Assembly (NCBI GenBank): GCA_029945945.1
Contig: JAQSDM010000005.1
Span: 806,001-870,000 of the forward strand
From: Algoriphagus sp.
Lineage (GTDB): Bacteria; Bacteroidota; Bacteroidia; Cytophagales; Cyclobacteriaceae
Length of the DNA stretch: 64,000 bases
Direction: 5' to 3'
A model generated the notes under the pieces. That model had not been told where the DNA came from and did not search any database. It was given only the letters and a program-made list of their open reading frames with translations. A program made the translations under genes and the position numbers. Positions 52,020-61,829 of this stretch are shown here, in pieces. Position 1 is the first letter of the stretch. Each line of letters begins with the position of its first letter.

Positions 52020-53270
52020 ATGGACAGAAAGTTAGACAAGAGAACCTGGACCCCCAAAAGAATCGCCATGATTGCCGGCGGTATGATTTTGCTGGCAGGG
52101 ATTATTTATCAGATTGGATTTGCAGACCATCGCTCTACGATGAATGTGGAGCAGGACCGACTGAGCATCGCGACGGTTTCGACCGGGGAGTTTACCGATT
52201 ATATTTTGGTCTCAGGACAGATTGAGCCGGCCAGAACTTTTTTCCTCGATGCGATTGAGGGTGGTATGGTTTATCAGCTCGTGCGGGAATCCGGAGCTTT
52301 GGTTGATAAAGGAGATACGATTTTGACACTCACCAACTCAAACCTTCAGCTCGATGTCATGCAAAGGGAAACGATGCTGTATGAGCAAATCAATAATCTT
52401 CGTCAAACCCGACTTTTTCTGGATCAGAATAACCTGGACCAAAAAGGACAACTTGCTGAGATCAACTATCAAATCAGCTTATTGGAACCTCAGTACAAAA
52501 GATTTAAAGAGCTTCATGCGAAGAAGCTGGTTTCCGATCGTGAGTTCGAAGAAGTAAAAGAGCAATACGAATACAACTTGCGACGCAAGGAACTGACTTA
52601 CGAATCTTACCGAAATGACTCCATTGCCAGAGCGATTCAGCTTGGGCAGCTCCGACAGTCAGAAAGCCGAATGAATGCCTCCTTAAATGGTGTTGGTCAG
52701 ATTCTGAATAATCTCGTGATCACCGCTCCGATTGCAGGTCAGCTTGCCATGGAGCAAATCGAAATCGGTCAGGCGATCAATCCGGGACAACGATACGGAC
52801 AGATTGATATATTGGATGAGTTTAAAGTGAGGGTGCCAATTGACGAATTGTACCTCCCAAGAATCGGGCAGGGGTTGAGGGGAAAATTCACCTTGAGTGG
52901 CGAGGAGCACGAACTCGAAATCATGAAAATCTATCCTACGATTACCAACGGACGATTTGAGGTAGATATGAAGTTTACCGGTGCAAGTCCTCAGGGAATT
53001 CGCCGTGGTCAGAGCGTCCGAATCCGGCTTGAACTGGGAGACAGTGAGCAAAGCTTATTGCTTCCAACCGGTGGTTTCTTCAAAGACACCGGAGGAAACT
53101 GGGTTTTTGTCCTGAATCCAACGACCGGAATGGCTGAGAAAAGAGTGATTCGCTTGGGTCGTAAAAACCCTGAATTCTATGAAGTTCTCGAAGGCCTTGT
53201 CGAAGGCGAAAAAGTCATCATCAGCGGCTATGAGAATTTTGGGACGAATGAGGTGCTGGAGTTGAAATGA
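52020..53270 (+). CDS. HlyD-type membrane fusion protein of an efflux ABC system
   Basis: A 416-residue adaptor with an N-terminal membrane anchor (about residues 15-33), a barrel-sandwich part (VSGQIEPARTFF... GGMVYQLVRESGALVDKGD), a long coiled-coil hairpin (about 115-225), a second barrel-sandwich strand (VITAPIAGQLAMEQIEIGQ) and a beta-barrel plus MP domain (RRGQSVRIRLELGD). It is of the MacA-like type that works with MacB-like ABC transporters. ATG 52020 lies after the sigma-54-like promoter; an upstream ATG at 51963 would add 19 unlikely residues and overlap the promoter. Confidence 0.92.
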   Translation: MDRKLDKRTWTPKRIAMIAGGMILLAGIIYQIGFADHRSTMNVEQDRLSIATVSTGEFTDYILVSGQIEPARTFFLDAIEGGMVYQLVRESGALVDKGDTILTLTNSNLQLDVMQRETMLYEQINNLRQTRLFLDQNNLDQKGQLAEINYQISLLEPQYKRFKELHAKKLVSDREFEEVKEQYEYNLRRKELTYESYRNDSIARAIQLGQLRQSESRMNASLNGVGQILNNLVITAPIAGQLAMEQIEIGQAINPGQRYGQIDILDEFKVRVPIDELYLPRIGQGLRGKFTLSGEEHELEIMKIYPTITNGRFEVDMKFTGASPQGIRRGQSVRIRLELGDSEQSLLLPTGGFFKDTGGNWVFVLNPTTGMAEKRVIRLGRKNPEFYEVLEGLVEGEKVIISGYENFGTNEVLELK

Positions 53271-53273
53271 TGT

Positions 53274-53456
53274 CGGATTTATGATTTATGATTTCGGATT
53301 TGAAAAGGCCGGAAAAGGAATTTTCAACCAGAGTTTCAAAATCAGAGCTTTCAAAATAGAATCTAATACATACATAAATATTTAAAAACTAACCATTTGG
53401 ATATTGCATTTTGGGTTCCGTAAATCCGAAATCAACCATCCGCAATCTGAAATCAA
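53274..53456 (+). repeat. AAATCCGAAATC words as an inverted pair around the ATPase leader
   Basis: TGATTTCGGATTT at 53289-53301 is the exact complement of AAATCCGAAATCA at 53422-53434 (13 bp, 120 bp apart). Each end has extra copies (GATTTATGATTTATGATTTC; GCAATCTGAAATCA). The gap between the adaptor and the ATPase gene could fold into a long hairpin. Confidence 0.6.
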
Positions 53457-53458
53457 AC

Positions 53459-54157
53459 ATGCAAAACGTCATCAAAACCGTCAATCTCCGTAAGCTATAT
53501 GCTACCGAGGAAGTAGAAACTACCGCGCTGGACAGCATCCAGATCGAAATCAAAAAGGGCGAATTTGTCGCCATCATGGGACCTTCAGGCTGTGGGAAAT
53601 CCACACTCCTGAATATCATCGGGCTGCTCGACAATCCGGATGGGGGAGAATATTATTTCCTCGATCAGGAAGTTGCCAAATTCTCTGAAAGACAGCGCTC
53701 TTCCCTGAGAAAAGGAAACATCGGATTCGTGTTTCAGTCATTCAACCTGATCGATGAATTGACTGTATTCGAAAACGTGGAGCTTCCGCTACTTTATCTG
53801 AAAATCCCAACAGACGAGCGCAAGAAAAAGGTGGAGGAAGTTCTGACCCGAATGAATATCATGCATAGAAGAAATCACTTTCCTCAGCAACTTTCCGGAG
53901 GTCAGCAGCAGCGAGTGGCGATTGCCAGAGCGATCGTAGCCAAGCCATCAGTGATCCTTGCCGATGAACCTACAGGTAACCTGGATTCGACAAACGGTGA
54001 AGAAGTGATGAGACTATTGGAAGAACTGAATAACGAAGGAACGACCATCGTAATGGTAACACACTCTCCGCACGACGCAGGCTACGCGCACAGAATCATC
54101 AATCTGTTTGATGGTAAAGTGGTGACGGAGAATATCAGAGAGCAGTTTCATGTATAA
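53459..54157 (+). CDS. ABC transporter ATP-binding protein, MacB/LolD type
   Basis: A 232-residue ATPase: Walker [11 protein letters not shown]-loop VFQSFNLI, signature LSGGQQQR, Walker [12 protein letters not shown] and the switch His in MVTHS. This kind of ATPase serves FtsX/MacB-type permeases. It is the only ATPase of this type in the operon and would have to power some or all of the four permeases that follow. ATG 53459 is used; an in-frame upstream start at 53411 would translate the AAATCCGAAATC array. Confidence 0.95.
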   Translation: MQNVIKTVNLRKLYATEEVETTALDSIQIEIKKGEFVAIMGPSGCGKSTLLNIIGLLDNPDGGEYYFLDQEVAKFSERQRSSLRKGNIGFVFQSFNLIDELTVFENVELPLLYLKIPTDERKKKVEEVLTRMNIMHRRNHFPQQLSGGQQQRVAIARAIVAKPSVILADEPTGNLDSTNGEEVMRLLEELNNEGTTIVMVTHSPHDAGYAHRIINLFDGKVVTENIREQFHV

Positions 54158-54170
54158 AACTGTCCTATGA

Positions 54171-54228
54171 CGGATGACCGATGTCGGATGTACATCGGTC
54201 ATCCAGCATCGGTCATCCGACATTTTTT
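54171..54228 (+). promoter_or_regulatory. Competing hairpins between ATPase and first permease
   Basis: Three mutually exclusive perfect stems share the same bases: GGATGACCGATGT (54172-54184) with ACATCGGTCATCC (54192-54204); CGGATGACCGATG (54171-54183) with CATCGGTCATCCG (54207-54219); and ATGTCGGATG (54181-54190) with CATCCGACAT (54214-54223), the last followed by six T. This looks like an attenuator, one form having a terminator-like end. It is made of short repeated words like other intergenic arrays here. Confidence 0.55.
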
Positions 54229-54262
54229 CCTTCCCACTTCCTACTTCCAACCTCCCACTACC

Positions 54263-56620
54263 ATGCTCCGCCACCAACTACTCCTTGCTTTCCGGAACTT
54301 CACCAAGTTCAAGTCAATTTTTGCAATCAATCTGTTTGGATTGGCAATGGGGTTGACGACTGTCATTCTGATCATGCTTTGGGTGAAAGATGAGCTAGCA
54401 TTTAACAAGTATCATGAGAAAGGTGATCGAATCTATCAAGTGATGACCAATCATGATAATTCGGGTGGAATCGTCACTATTGATGTGGGTCCGGGGCTTT
54501 TGGCAGAAGCAATGGGAGAGGAGTTTCCTCAGATTGAAAAAGTTGCTGCCACTTCTCCTTTTATCGAGGGCGTTTCCCTTTCGGAGGAAGAGAACAAAAT
54601 TACTGGCGCAGGGCTTTTCGTCGATCAGGCATATTTTGATATTTTCTCAGTAGAGTTTCTTTCAGGAAATCCGGATCAGGCGGTTACAGATTTGAATTCC
54701 ATCGTACTTTCCTCATCTGTGGCAGAGAAGCTTTTTGGTTCTGCGGAAAATGCCTTGGGGAAATCCCTTTCCTGGCAGATTTTTGATTTTGCAAACGAGG
54801 TGAAAGTGACCGGAGTGTATCAGGATTTCCCGGTTCATTCCACCGAAAGACCTGAGTTTTTGCTTGCTTTTCCATTTTTCAAAAACATGCTTGGAGAAGG
54901 CCTGCACTGGGATAATCACAATGCATCGACTTATTTTTTACTGGCCGAAGGAGTAAATCCGGATGAGTTTAATCCCCTGACTGAGAAATTTATTCAGTCC
55001 AAACTGGCTGAATCCAACGTCACCCTGATGCCGCAGCTTTTCAAAGACCGCTATCTCTATGGCACGTATGAGGATGGAAAAGTGGTCGGAGGAAGAATCA
55101 GCTATGTGAAGCTTTTCTCGGGAATCGCCCTTTTCATTCTGATCATCGCCTGCATCAATTTTATGAATCTGACGACCGCAAGATCCATGAGTCGCCTGAA
55201 GGAAATCGGAGTCAAAAAATCCATGGGGGCGAGTCGTCAGGGACTTTTTAACCAATTTCTGGTGGAGTCGATGCTGTTGACATTTCTGGCTTTAATCCTA
55301 GCAATCGCCTTTTCCTACATTCTCCAGCCTGTTTTCAATCAGGTGACCTCCAAAACTCTGGGTTTGGACTTTCAGCCTGATTTGATCCTGATTCTCGGTG
55401 GAGTTTGGCTGGTGACGAGCTTTCTGGCAGGAATCTATCCGGCGGTTTACTTATCCAAGTTCAAGCCGATGGAGGTGATGAAGTCCAACCTGAAAGGAAG
55501 CTTCGGCGAATTGCTGGCAAGAAAAGGCCTCGTGGTTTTTCAGTTTGCAATTTCTCTCCTCCTGATCATCGGTATCTCGGTGATCGGCAAGCAGATGAGT
55601 TTTATCCAAAGTCAAAACCTCGGCTACGATCAGTCTCATCTTCTTCAGGTAAATGCCTCTGTGATCAGTGCAACTCAGCTGGGTCCATTTCTTGAGCAAG
55701 TCAAATCTGTACCGGGAGTGGAAAATGCCTCGAGCCTGAACCATCCATTGGTTGGGATGAGAAGCTCCACGATTGGGTTGACCTGGGAAGGAAAAACTGA
55801 GGAGGATGTGAAGTTTGAGAACATCTCCGTCAACATGGGTTTGATCGAGACGATGGGTTTTGAATTGGTAGCCGGTCGATCTTTCTCGCCGGATTTTGGG
55901 GAGGAAAACACCAAAATTATCCTGAATGAATCCGCCATCCGAATCATCGGATTTGATGAGCCCGTTGGTAAAATCGTGAACCTATGGGGAGAAGACAAAG
56001 AAGTGATCGGAGTGGTCAAGGACTTCAATTTCGAATCTCTGAAAGAGACGGTAAAACCTGCTTTTATCAAATATGATCCGGCTTTTGCCCAGAAAGTAAT
56101 GATACGCCTGAACCCGGAAAATCAACAGGCAAGCATTGCCGGTATTTCAAAAATCTTCGAAACCATGACTTCCCAAACCCTGGAATATTCATTTCTGGAC
56201 GAAGATTATCAAACCCTTTATCAGGCCGAACAGCGAGTGGCCAAACTTGCCAATTACTTCGGGATCGTTGCGATTTTCTTGTCCTGTCTGGGGCTGTTTG
56301 GACTTGCGGCTTTTACGGCTGAGAAGCGCAAAAAAGAAATCGGAGTACGCAAAGTCATGGGAGCTTCCATGATGGGAATCCTGACATTGGTGTCCAGAGA
56401 CTTTGTGCAACTCGTCCTGATTTCGATCCTGATCGCGATTCCGTTGGGTTGGTATTTTGCCAATTCCTGGTTGGAAACTTACGCCTTCCAGACAAATCTC
56501 AGCTGGGGGATTTTCGCAGGTTCCGGGATTCTATTGCTGATCATCGCTTTGGGAACAGTCGGTTTTCAGGCCTACAAAGCTGCTTCGGCCAATCCGGTGA
56601 ATTCTCTGAGAAGCGAATAA
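54263..56620 (+). CDS. ABC transporter permease, MacB/FtsX type (1)
   Basis: A 785-residue permease with four-plus-four style layout: one N-terminal membrane helix (RNFTKFKSIFAINLFGLAMG), a MacB periplasmic core domain, three helices with FtsX motif (ITFMNLTTARS-like, EIGVKKSMGASR), a second periplasmic domain, and a final FtsX bundle (EIGVRKVMGAS). ATG 54263 begins MLRHQLLLAFRN, the form typical of the family. The in-frame upstream codons simply translate the hairpin array and are rejected. Such Bacteroidota permeases work with MacA-like adaptors in export of drugs, peptides or lipids. Confidence 0.92.
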   Translation: MLRHQLLLAFRNFTKFKSIFAINLFGLAMGLTTVILIMLWVKDELAFNKYHEKGDRIYQVMTNHDNSGGIVTIDVGPGLLAEAMGEEFPQIEKVAATSPFIEGVSLSEEENKITGAGLFVDQAYFDIFSVEFLSGNPDQAVTDLNSIVLSSSVAEKLFGSAENALGKSLSWQIFDFANEVKVTGVYQDFPVHSTERPEFLLAFPFFKNMLGEGLHWDNHNASTYFLLAEGVNPDEFNPLTEKFIQSKLAESNVTLMPQLFKDRYLYGTYEDGKVVGGRISYVKLFSGIALFILIIACINFMNLTTARSMSRLKEIGVKKSMGASRQGLFNQFLVESMLLTFLALILAIAFSYILQPVFNQVTSKTLGLDFQPDLILILGGVWLVTSFLAGIYPAVYLSKFKPMEVMKSNLKGSFGELLARKGLVVFQFAISLLLIIGISVIGKQMSFIQSQNLGYDQSHLLQVNASVISATQLGPFLEQVKSVPGVENASSLNHPLVGMRSSTIGLTWEGKTEEDVKFENISVNMGLIETMGFELVAGRSFSPDFGEENTKIILNESAIRIIGFDEPVGKIVNLWGEDKEVIGVVKDFNFESLKETVKPAFIKYDPAFAQKVMIRLNPENQQASIAGISKIFETMTSQTLEYSFLDEDYQTLYQAEQRVAKLANYFGIVAIFLSCLGLFGLAAFTAEKRKKEIGVRKVMGASMMGILTLVSRDFVQLVLISILIAIPLGWYFANSWLETYAFQTNLSWGIFAGSGILLLIIALGTVGFQAYKAASANPVNSLRSE

Positions 56621-56657
56621 GTTGATTTCCACCATTTCAATTGGTCGAAATCGCACA

Positions 56658-56668
56658 AAATTGTTCGC
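56658..56668 (+). promoter_or_regulatory. Candidate enhancer site, second copy
   Basis: AAATTGTTCGC, identical to 51896-51906, inside GCACAAAATTGTTCGC. It lies 59 bp before the -24-like box at 56728, the same distance (within two bases) as at the first site. Confidence 0.5.
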
Positions 56669-56727
56669 TCTTTTCTTTTCAAACTCTTTTAAATAGGCTT
56701 GAAAATGATTTTTAAAGCATTTGGGAA

Positions 56728-56742
56728 TGGCACAGAAGATGG
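56728..56742 (+). promoter_or_regulatory. Candidate sigma-54 promoter before the second permease
   Basis: TGGCAC-N5-ATGG. The -24 box is perfect; the -12 box departs from TTGC as at 51968. The permease start is about 60 bp downstream. Confidence 0.5.
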
Positions 56743-56799
56743 AATTTATTTTTCATCTGATTTTGTCAAAAAGCAAACCAAGGGATCCTTTTATTGAAA

Positions 56800-59187
56800 A
56801 TGTCTATGCTGACTAATTACCTGAAAATCGCGCTTCGTGGCTTCACCAAGCATAAGCTCACCTTTTTTATCAACACCCTTGGTCTTTCGCTAGGGATTTG
56901 GGCGGCCGTTTTGATCGGACTTTGGATCAAAAGTGAATTTGAAGTTGGGAAAGGTTTGCCAGAGATCGATCAGGTTTATCGGGTGATGGAGCACCAAACC
57001 TATGGAGCACAGATATTCACCACTTATTCTACCCCGGGGATTCTTGCGGAAGCGATGAAAGAAAACCTCGCTGAGGTGGAAAAAGCAGCCAACTATTCCT
57101 GGGACGAAGTGCATTTGTTTGTGAATGGGGAAAAAAGGATCAAACTCAATGGATTTTACGCAGGAGCCGATTACCTGCACGTCATGCAATATCCTTTTGT
57201 CCATGGCAATAAGGAAAAAGCGTTGAGTGACAAGTCCCACATTGTACTGACAGAGGAAGCTGCGATCAAGCTTTTTGGTAAAACGGATGCAATAGGAGAA
57301 TCGGTGGAGATGGTTTCAAATGACGGCCGTGAATTGTATGTCGTTCAGGGCGTTTTGGCTGATTTGGAGAATAATTCGTCGAGGAGTTTTGAGTACATTT
57401 TACCCTATCAGGTGATGTTTGAAAAACCCTACAATGGATGGTTGAAAGATTGGGGAAACAATGGTCCCAGCACGATTCTGAAGCTGCGGGCAGGAACAGA
57501 TTCTGATAAATTTTCTGCTTCGATCAAAGACTTTATTCTGGAGCGAAAACAGGCAGAAAATGAGAGTAGCAATGTGGAATTATTCATTTTTCCTGAGACT
57601 GAATTCTACCTCCACGGGGCATGGAAAGACGGAAAGCTGCAAGAAGGGCAAATCAAAACGGTGAAATTATTTTCATTAATCGGATTATTCATCCTGATCA
57701 TTGCCTGTATCAATTTTATGAATTTGTCAACCGCCAAATCCCAAAAGCGGGCAAAGGAAGTCGGCGTAAGAAAAGTCTCCGGTGCAGACAAGGCTTCATT
57801 AGTTTACCAGTTTCTCAGCGAGTCTCTATTGGTTACTTTTTTTTCAGGTTTTCTGGCTTTGATATTAGTTCAGATAACCTTACCTGTTTTCAATAACCTG
57901 ACCGGGAAAGTGCTGGATATTCCCTATTCCGAAGTGACTTTCTGGCTGCAGTTGATCGGTATTCTAGCTTTTACAGGTTTGGTAGCAGGGAGTTATCCGG
58001 CATTTTACCTTTCGTCCACCAAGGTAATTTCGGTTTTCAAAAATCACATAAAAGGCAGTAGAAACGTTGTTTTGGCAAGAAAAGGCCTGGTGCTATTCCA
58101 GTTTATTCTGGCCACGGGACTGATTGTATCCACGGTGGTGATCTTCCGTCAGATCGATTATGCGCTCAATCAGGATCTGGGCTATGAAAAAGAACAATTG
58201 GTATTAGTGCCACTCGATGGGGAGTTGTTTCAAAAATATGACATTTTCAAAGCTCGACTGGAGTCAAATCCCAACGTAGAGTCTGTAACGCGTACCACTC
58301 ACAATCTGATCGGACGAAGCAGCAATACAGGCGATGTAAATTGGGAAGGGAAAGATCCTGCTTTCAATGCACTGTTCGAGCGGGTTTTAGTGGATTATGA
58401 TTTTATCGAAACGATGGGAATGAAGTTGATCGAAGGCGCAGATTTTTCCCGGCAAAAGGGCTCAGATTCTACTCAGTCAGTGATCCTCAACCGGATGGCT
58501 TTTGAAATGATCACCCAAAATAACCCGGAACTTCGAACCATATCCATAGGGGACGAGACTCGTCAAATATCAGGTGTTGTGGAGGATTTTCACTACCAAA
58601 GCTTCCACCAATCCATGGAACCCGCTTTTATGATTTTGTTTCCAAGCTACGGGTTCAATTCGTTTGTTCGGGTGAAGCCAGGTGAGATGAAGGCTACTCT
58701 AGACTTTATCCAGTCTGTAGTTGAGGAGTTAAATCCTGAATTCCCTTTTGCTTATCAGTTTATGGATGAGAATTATGCGCGAATGTATCAGGATGATGTC
58801 CGTCTGAGAGACTTGGCTAAGTATTTCAGTATTCTGACGATTTTTATTTCCTGCCTGGGACTTCTGGGGCTTTCAGCTCATGTAGCCGAGCAAAAGACCA
58901 AGGAAATCGGGATTAGAAAAGTACTGGGTGCTTCCACACTTTCCATTCTGAATGTAATAAACAGAGAGTTTATTGCCATCGTAGCTATTTCCATTGTGAT
59001 CGGATCCGGGTTTGCTTACTGGTTTATGAGCGATTGGCTGGAAGGTTACGCATACCGGATTGATTTCGAGTGGTGGTTTATTCCGCTTGCAGCGGCGACT
59101 ATTCTTGGGATTGCTTTAGTCACGGTGACATTACAATCCTTGAAAGCAGCAAGTTCAAATCCGGTGAATGCGATCAAGAGCGAATGA
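56800..59187 (+). CDS. ABC transporter permease, MacB/FtsX type (2)
   Basis: A 795-residue permease with the same two-fold layout: N-terminal helix after TNYLKIALRGFTKHK, periplasmic core, FtsX bundle with EVGVRKVSGADK, second core (GVVEDFHYQSFHQ) and last bundle with EIGIRKVLGAS. Possible starts are TTG 56794, ATG 56800 and ATG 56806; ATG 56800 is chosen as a compromise, though relatives begin at the position of 56806. Preceded by its own promoter-like sites, so it may be transcribed independently of the first permease. Confidence 0.92.
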   Translation: MSMLTNYLKIALRGFTKHKLTFFINTLGLSLGIWAAVLIGLWIKSEFEVGKGLPEIDQVYRVMEHQTYGAQIFTTYSTPGILAEAMKENLAEVEKAANYSWDEVHLFVNGEKRIKLNGFYAGADYLHVMQYPFVHGNKEKALSDKSHIVLTEEAAIKLFGKTDAIGESVEMVSNDGRELYVVQGVLADLENNSSRSFEYILPYQVMFEKPYNGWLKDWGNNGPSTILKLRAGTDSDKFSASIKDFILERKQAENESSNVELFIFPETEFYLHGAWKDGKLQEGQIKTVKLFSLIGLFILIIACINFMNLSTAKSQKRAKEVGVRKVSGADKASLVYQFLSESLLVTFFSGFLALILVQITLPVFNNLTGKVLDIPYSEVTFWLQLIGILAFTGLVAGSYPAFYLSSTKVISVFKNHIKGSRNVVLARKGLVLFQFILATGLIVSTVVIFRQIDYALNQDLGYEKEQLVLVPLDGELFQKYDIFKARLESNPNVESVTRTTHNLIGRSSNTGDVNWEGKDPAFNALFERVLVDYDFIETMGMKLIEGADFSRQKGSDSTQSVILNRMAFEMITQNNPELRTISIGDETRQISGVVEDFHYQSFHQSMEPAFMILFPSYGFNSFVRVKPGEMKATLDFIQSVVEELNPEFPFAYQFMDENYARMYQDDVRLRDLAKYFSILTIFISCLGLLGLSAHVAEQKTKEIGIRKVLGASTLSILNVINREFIAIVAISIVIGSGFAYWFMSDWLEGYAYRIDFEWWFIPLAAATILGIALVTVTLQSLKAASSNPVNAIKSE

Positions 59188-59227
59188 TGCTGTTTGGAGG
59201 TTGGATGCAGGGAAGTTGTATGTTATA

Positions 59228-59389
59228 GGAGTAATCAGTCTCAGGGAGCAGATTTCAGTAAGCAGTGTTCAATCCCAGTATTCAGTTTCAGTCGCAGCAA
59301 GAAGTCACAGTATTCAGTAATATTATCCAGTCACCGAATTCTATCTTTTATGGACTATCGGCTATTAGCTATGGACTATCAGCTATGAA
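59228..59389 (+). repeat. CAGT-word array followed by TATGGACTAT words
   Basis: 59228-59330 has about ten CAGT-type words (TCAGTCTCAGG, TTCAGTAAGCAGTG, CCAGTATTCAGT and so on). 59350-59389 has TATGGACTATCGGC and TATGGACTATCAGC, with GCTATTAGCTATG between. The gap 59188-59421 has no other feature and no strong terminator. Confidence 0.7.
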
Positions 59390-59421
59390 CTCAACTATTT
59401 AAACAATAATCACTTTTCTAC

Positions 59422-61824
59422 ATGTTTAATAATTACCTCAAAATTGCATGGAGAAGCCTGGTCAAGCGTCGGCTTTTCACCTTGGTTAACCTGCTCGGGT
59501 TGGTTCTGGGCTTGGTAAGTTTTTTAGTTTTGTTTGCTTATGTGGCTACTCAATGGAGTTACAATGATTTCCATAGCCGCAAAGACGATCTTTATCGCAT
59601 CGTCGTCACAGAAGGAAAAGGTGATTACGAGACCTATCTTCCTCCAGGATATGCAGCCATCCTCGAAAATAATTTTGAGCAAATCGAGTCAGTCAATCGC
59701 TTTGCCGAGGGGATTGGAGGAGGATTGATTGCTGTGCCGGATACAGATCTTGCTTTCACTGAAGAAAAAATCAATTTCGTGGAAGGCGGTTTTTTCCAGG
59801 CTTTTTCTTTTCCCAAAAGCAGAGGAAATGCAGATTTAAAAACCCCCAATACCGCGGTGCTAACCGATCAAATTGCCCAAAAGCTTTTTGGAAATCAGGA
59901 TCCGCTTGGCAAAGTTTTTACGTTGAGCAATCAGTTTGGCAAGTCAGAAATCACAGTCACAGGTATAATTGAACGCATTCCTGATCAATCAGATCTTCAG
60001 GGGGAAGTCTTCGTTTCCATTCACACGTTGGAGAATCCCGGCTATCGGCAAGGCAATGACTGGGCCGACCCAAATGGATTGGAGTCCGGATTTGTCAATC
60101 TTTTTCTCCTGACCAAAGGAGGAGAGTCATCAGAAGAGCTTTCTGAGCAATTGACTTCGTTTATCCGCAAAAATCCAGGTTCAGAGAAAACAACCATTCT
60201 GCTTCAGCCCCTGTGTGACATCCACCTCGGAAATAGCCTGAGTGATCCGCTTCCAAGCTATTCGGAGATGGGTTCGGTTTTGGTTTTTCTTGCAATTGCC
60301 ATCCTTATTTTAGGGATCGCCTATGTTAATTACCTCAATTTGTCTTCAGCTTCCATTCTGACGCGAATCAAGGAAGTCAAAATGAGAAAAGTCCTAGGTG
60401 CCAGATCCTGGCAACTTGCTCAGCAATTTATGACGGAGACACTTTTACTCCTTTTCCTGGCGGCCTTGATTTCTACTTTTCTGATTTACCTAGTCGGTCC
60501 GTTTTTAGATGATGTTTTTGGTACCACTATCTGGATCGGTTCCTTGATTCAGCCTCAGGTGGTGTTGTTAGTTTTTGGTGTAATGCTCACCTGTTCCGTG
60601 ATTTCAGGATTTTATGTGGTCGTTCTTTCAGGGTCATTTGATCAGAAAGCCAACTTGAAATTCAAACCTGATAGCCAGGTGCTGCGCAGGTCGCTGGTTG
60701 TTTTCCAGTTCGTAATTTCAGTTGGAATTATCATTTGTACCCTGGTCATCAAGGATCAGCTTTCCTTTATGCAAAACCAGAATCTGGGAATGAATGTGAG
60801 CCAAAAAGTGGCCATCGCAGGTCCCAATGATGCAGGAGACAATCGCAGTTCCAAAATGAATTCTTTCAAGGAATCGCTTCGATCTTTGTCTTTTGTCAAT
60901 GGTCTTGCCGGTTCAAACAACGTTCCGGGAATCGGTTATAATTTCTCAGCTGGAGGAATCACACCCCTGGTTCCACGACCTGAGGACGAAGAATACAATT
61001 ATTCCATGCTGATCATCGACGAGCAATTTTTTCCGGTTTATGAGATCGAACTTGCTGCCGGAAGAAATTTCAATTTGGAAGAGACCCAAGCGAGCTGGAA
61101 TACAATCAATAAGTTGGTTCTCAACGAAAAGGCAATTTTGCAGTTGGGTTTTGAGTCTGCGGAAGCAGCAGTAGGTCAAAGCATCCTTTGGGGAAAACCC
61201 TTTGAAATAGTAGGAGTGGTGAAGGATTACCACCATATGTCACTTCGTGAAGAAATCAAGCCCACTATTTTTCTGGCAAGTCAGGCCGATGGTTTTTTCA
61301 CTCTCACGATGGACCCCGCAAATATGCGGGATAACCTGGCGGATATTCAGTCACTCTATCAGGAAATCTTTCCCGGAAATCCTTTCAATTACTCTTTCAT
61401 GGACGAGGTTTTTGCAAGGCAATACCAGCAAGAAGCTCAATTAAGCCTGGCTTTTAGCATCGCCGGTATTTTGGCAATTGCGATTTCTTGTCTGGGTTTA
61501 TTTGCTTTGGCGGCGTATTCTGTGCAGCAGCGAACCAAAGAAATTGGGATCAGAAAAGTGATGGGAGCGAGCAGCCAAAGTCTGATCCAATTGGTGAGCA
61601 AGGATTTCATCGTGTTGGTTTCGATTGCCATCGTTTTGGCTTTCCCGATTTCCTGGTATGTGATGGATAGCTGGCAAGCCGGTTTTCCATACAAGGCTGG
61701 TTTGTCTCTGATGACATTTGGCTTGGCAGGTGGATTGACGCTTTTGATCGCTTTGCTTACCGTAGCTACTCAGGCGATCCGTGCTGCCTGGGCAAATCCG
61801 GTGGAGGCAATCCGGTCAGAGTGA
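59422..61824 (+). CDS. ABC transporter permease, MacB/FtsX type (3)
   Basis: An 800-residue permease: FNNYLKIAWRSLVKRR at the N-terminus, then two periplasmic domains and two FtsX bundles (EVKMRKVLGARS in the first, EIGIRKVMGAS in the second). The second-domain motif VVKDYHHMSLRE fits the family. Its first periplasmic domain differs clearly from those of the other permeases, which is the part expected to see substrate or adaptor. Confidence 0.92.
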   Translation: MFNNYLKIAWRSLVKRRLFTLVNLLGLVLGLVSFLVLFAYVATQWSYNDFHSRKDDLYRIVVTEGKGDYETYLPPGYAAILENNFEQIESVNRFAEGIGGGLIAVPDTDLAFTEEKINFVEGGFFQAFSFPKSRGNADLKTPNTAVLTDQIAQKLFGNQDPLGKVFTLSNQFGKSEITVTGIIERIPDQSDLQGEVFVSIHTLENPGYRQGNDWADPNGLESGFVNLFLLTKGGESSEELSEQLTSFIRKNPGSEKTTILLQPLCDIHLGNSLSDPLPSYSEMGSVLVFLAIAILILGIAYVNYLNLSSASILTRIKEVKMRKVLGARSWQLAQQFMTETLLLLFLAALISTFLIYLVGPFLDDVFGTTIWIGSLIQPQVVLLVFGVMLTCSVISGFYVVVLSGSFDQKANLKFKPDSQVLRRSLVVFQFVISVGIIICTLVIKDQLSFMQNQNLGMNVSQKVAIAGPNDAGDNRSSKMNSFKESLRSLSFVNGLAGSNNVPGIGYNFSAGGITPLVPRPEDEEYNYSMLIIDEQFFPVYEIELAAGRNFNLEETQASWNTINKLVLNEKAILQLGFESAEAAVGQSILWGKPFEIVGVVKDYHHMSLREEIKPTIFLASQADGFFTLTMDPANMRDNLADIQSLYQEIFPGNPFNYSFMDEVFARQYQQEAQLSLAFSIAGILAIAISCLGLFALAAYSVQQRTKEIGIRKVMGASSQSLIQLVSKDFIVLVSIAIVLAFPISWYVMDSWQAGFPYKAGLSLMTFGLAGGLTLLIALLTVATQAIRAAWANPVEAIRSE

Positions 61825-61829
61825 TCAGT

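Noticed and set aside
54167-54262. 32-residue N-terminal extension of the first permease
   Set aside because: It translates the hairpin words and lacks the family's usual start; ATG 54263 gives the standard N-terminus.
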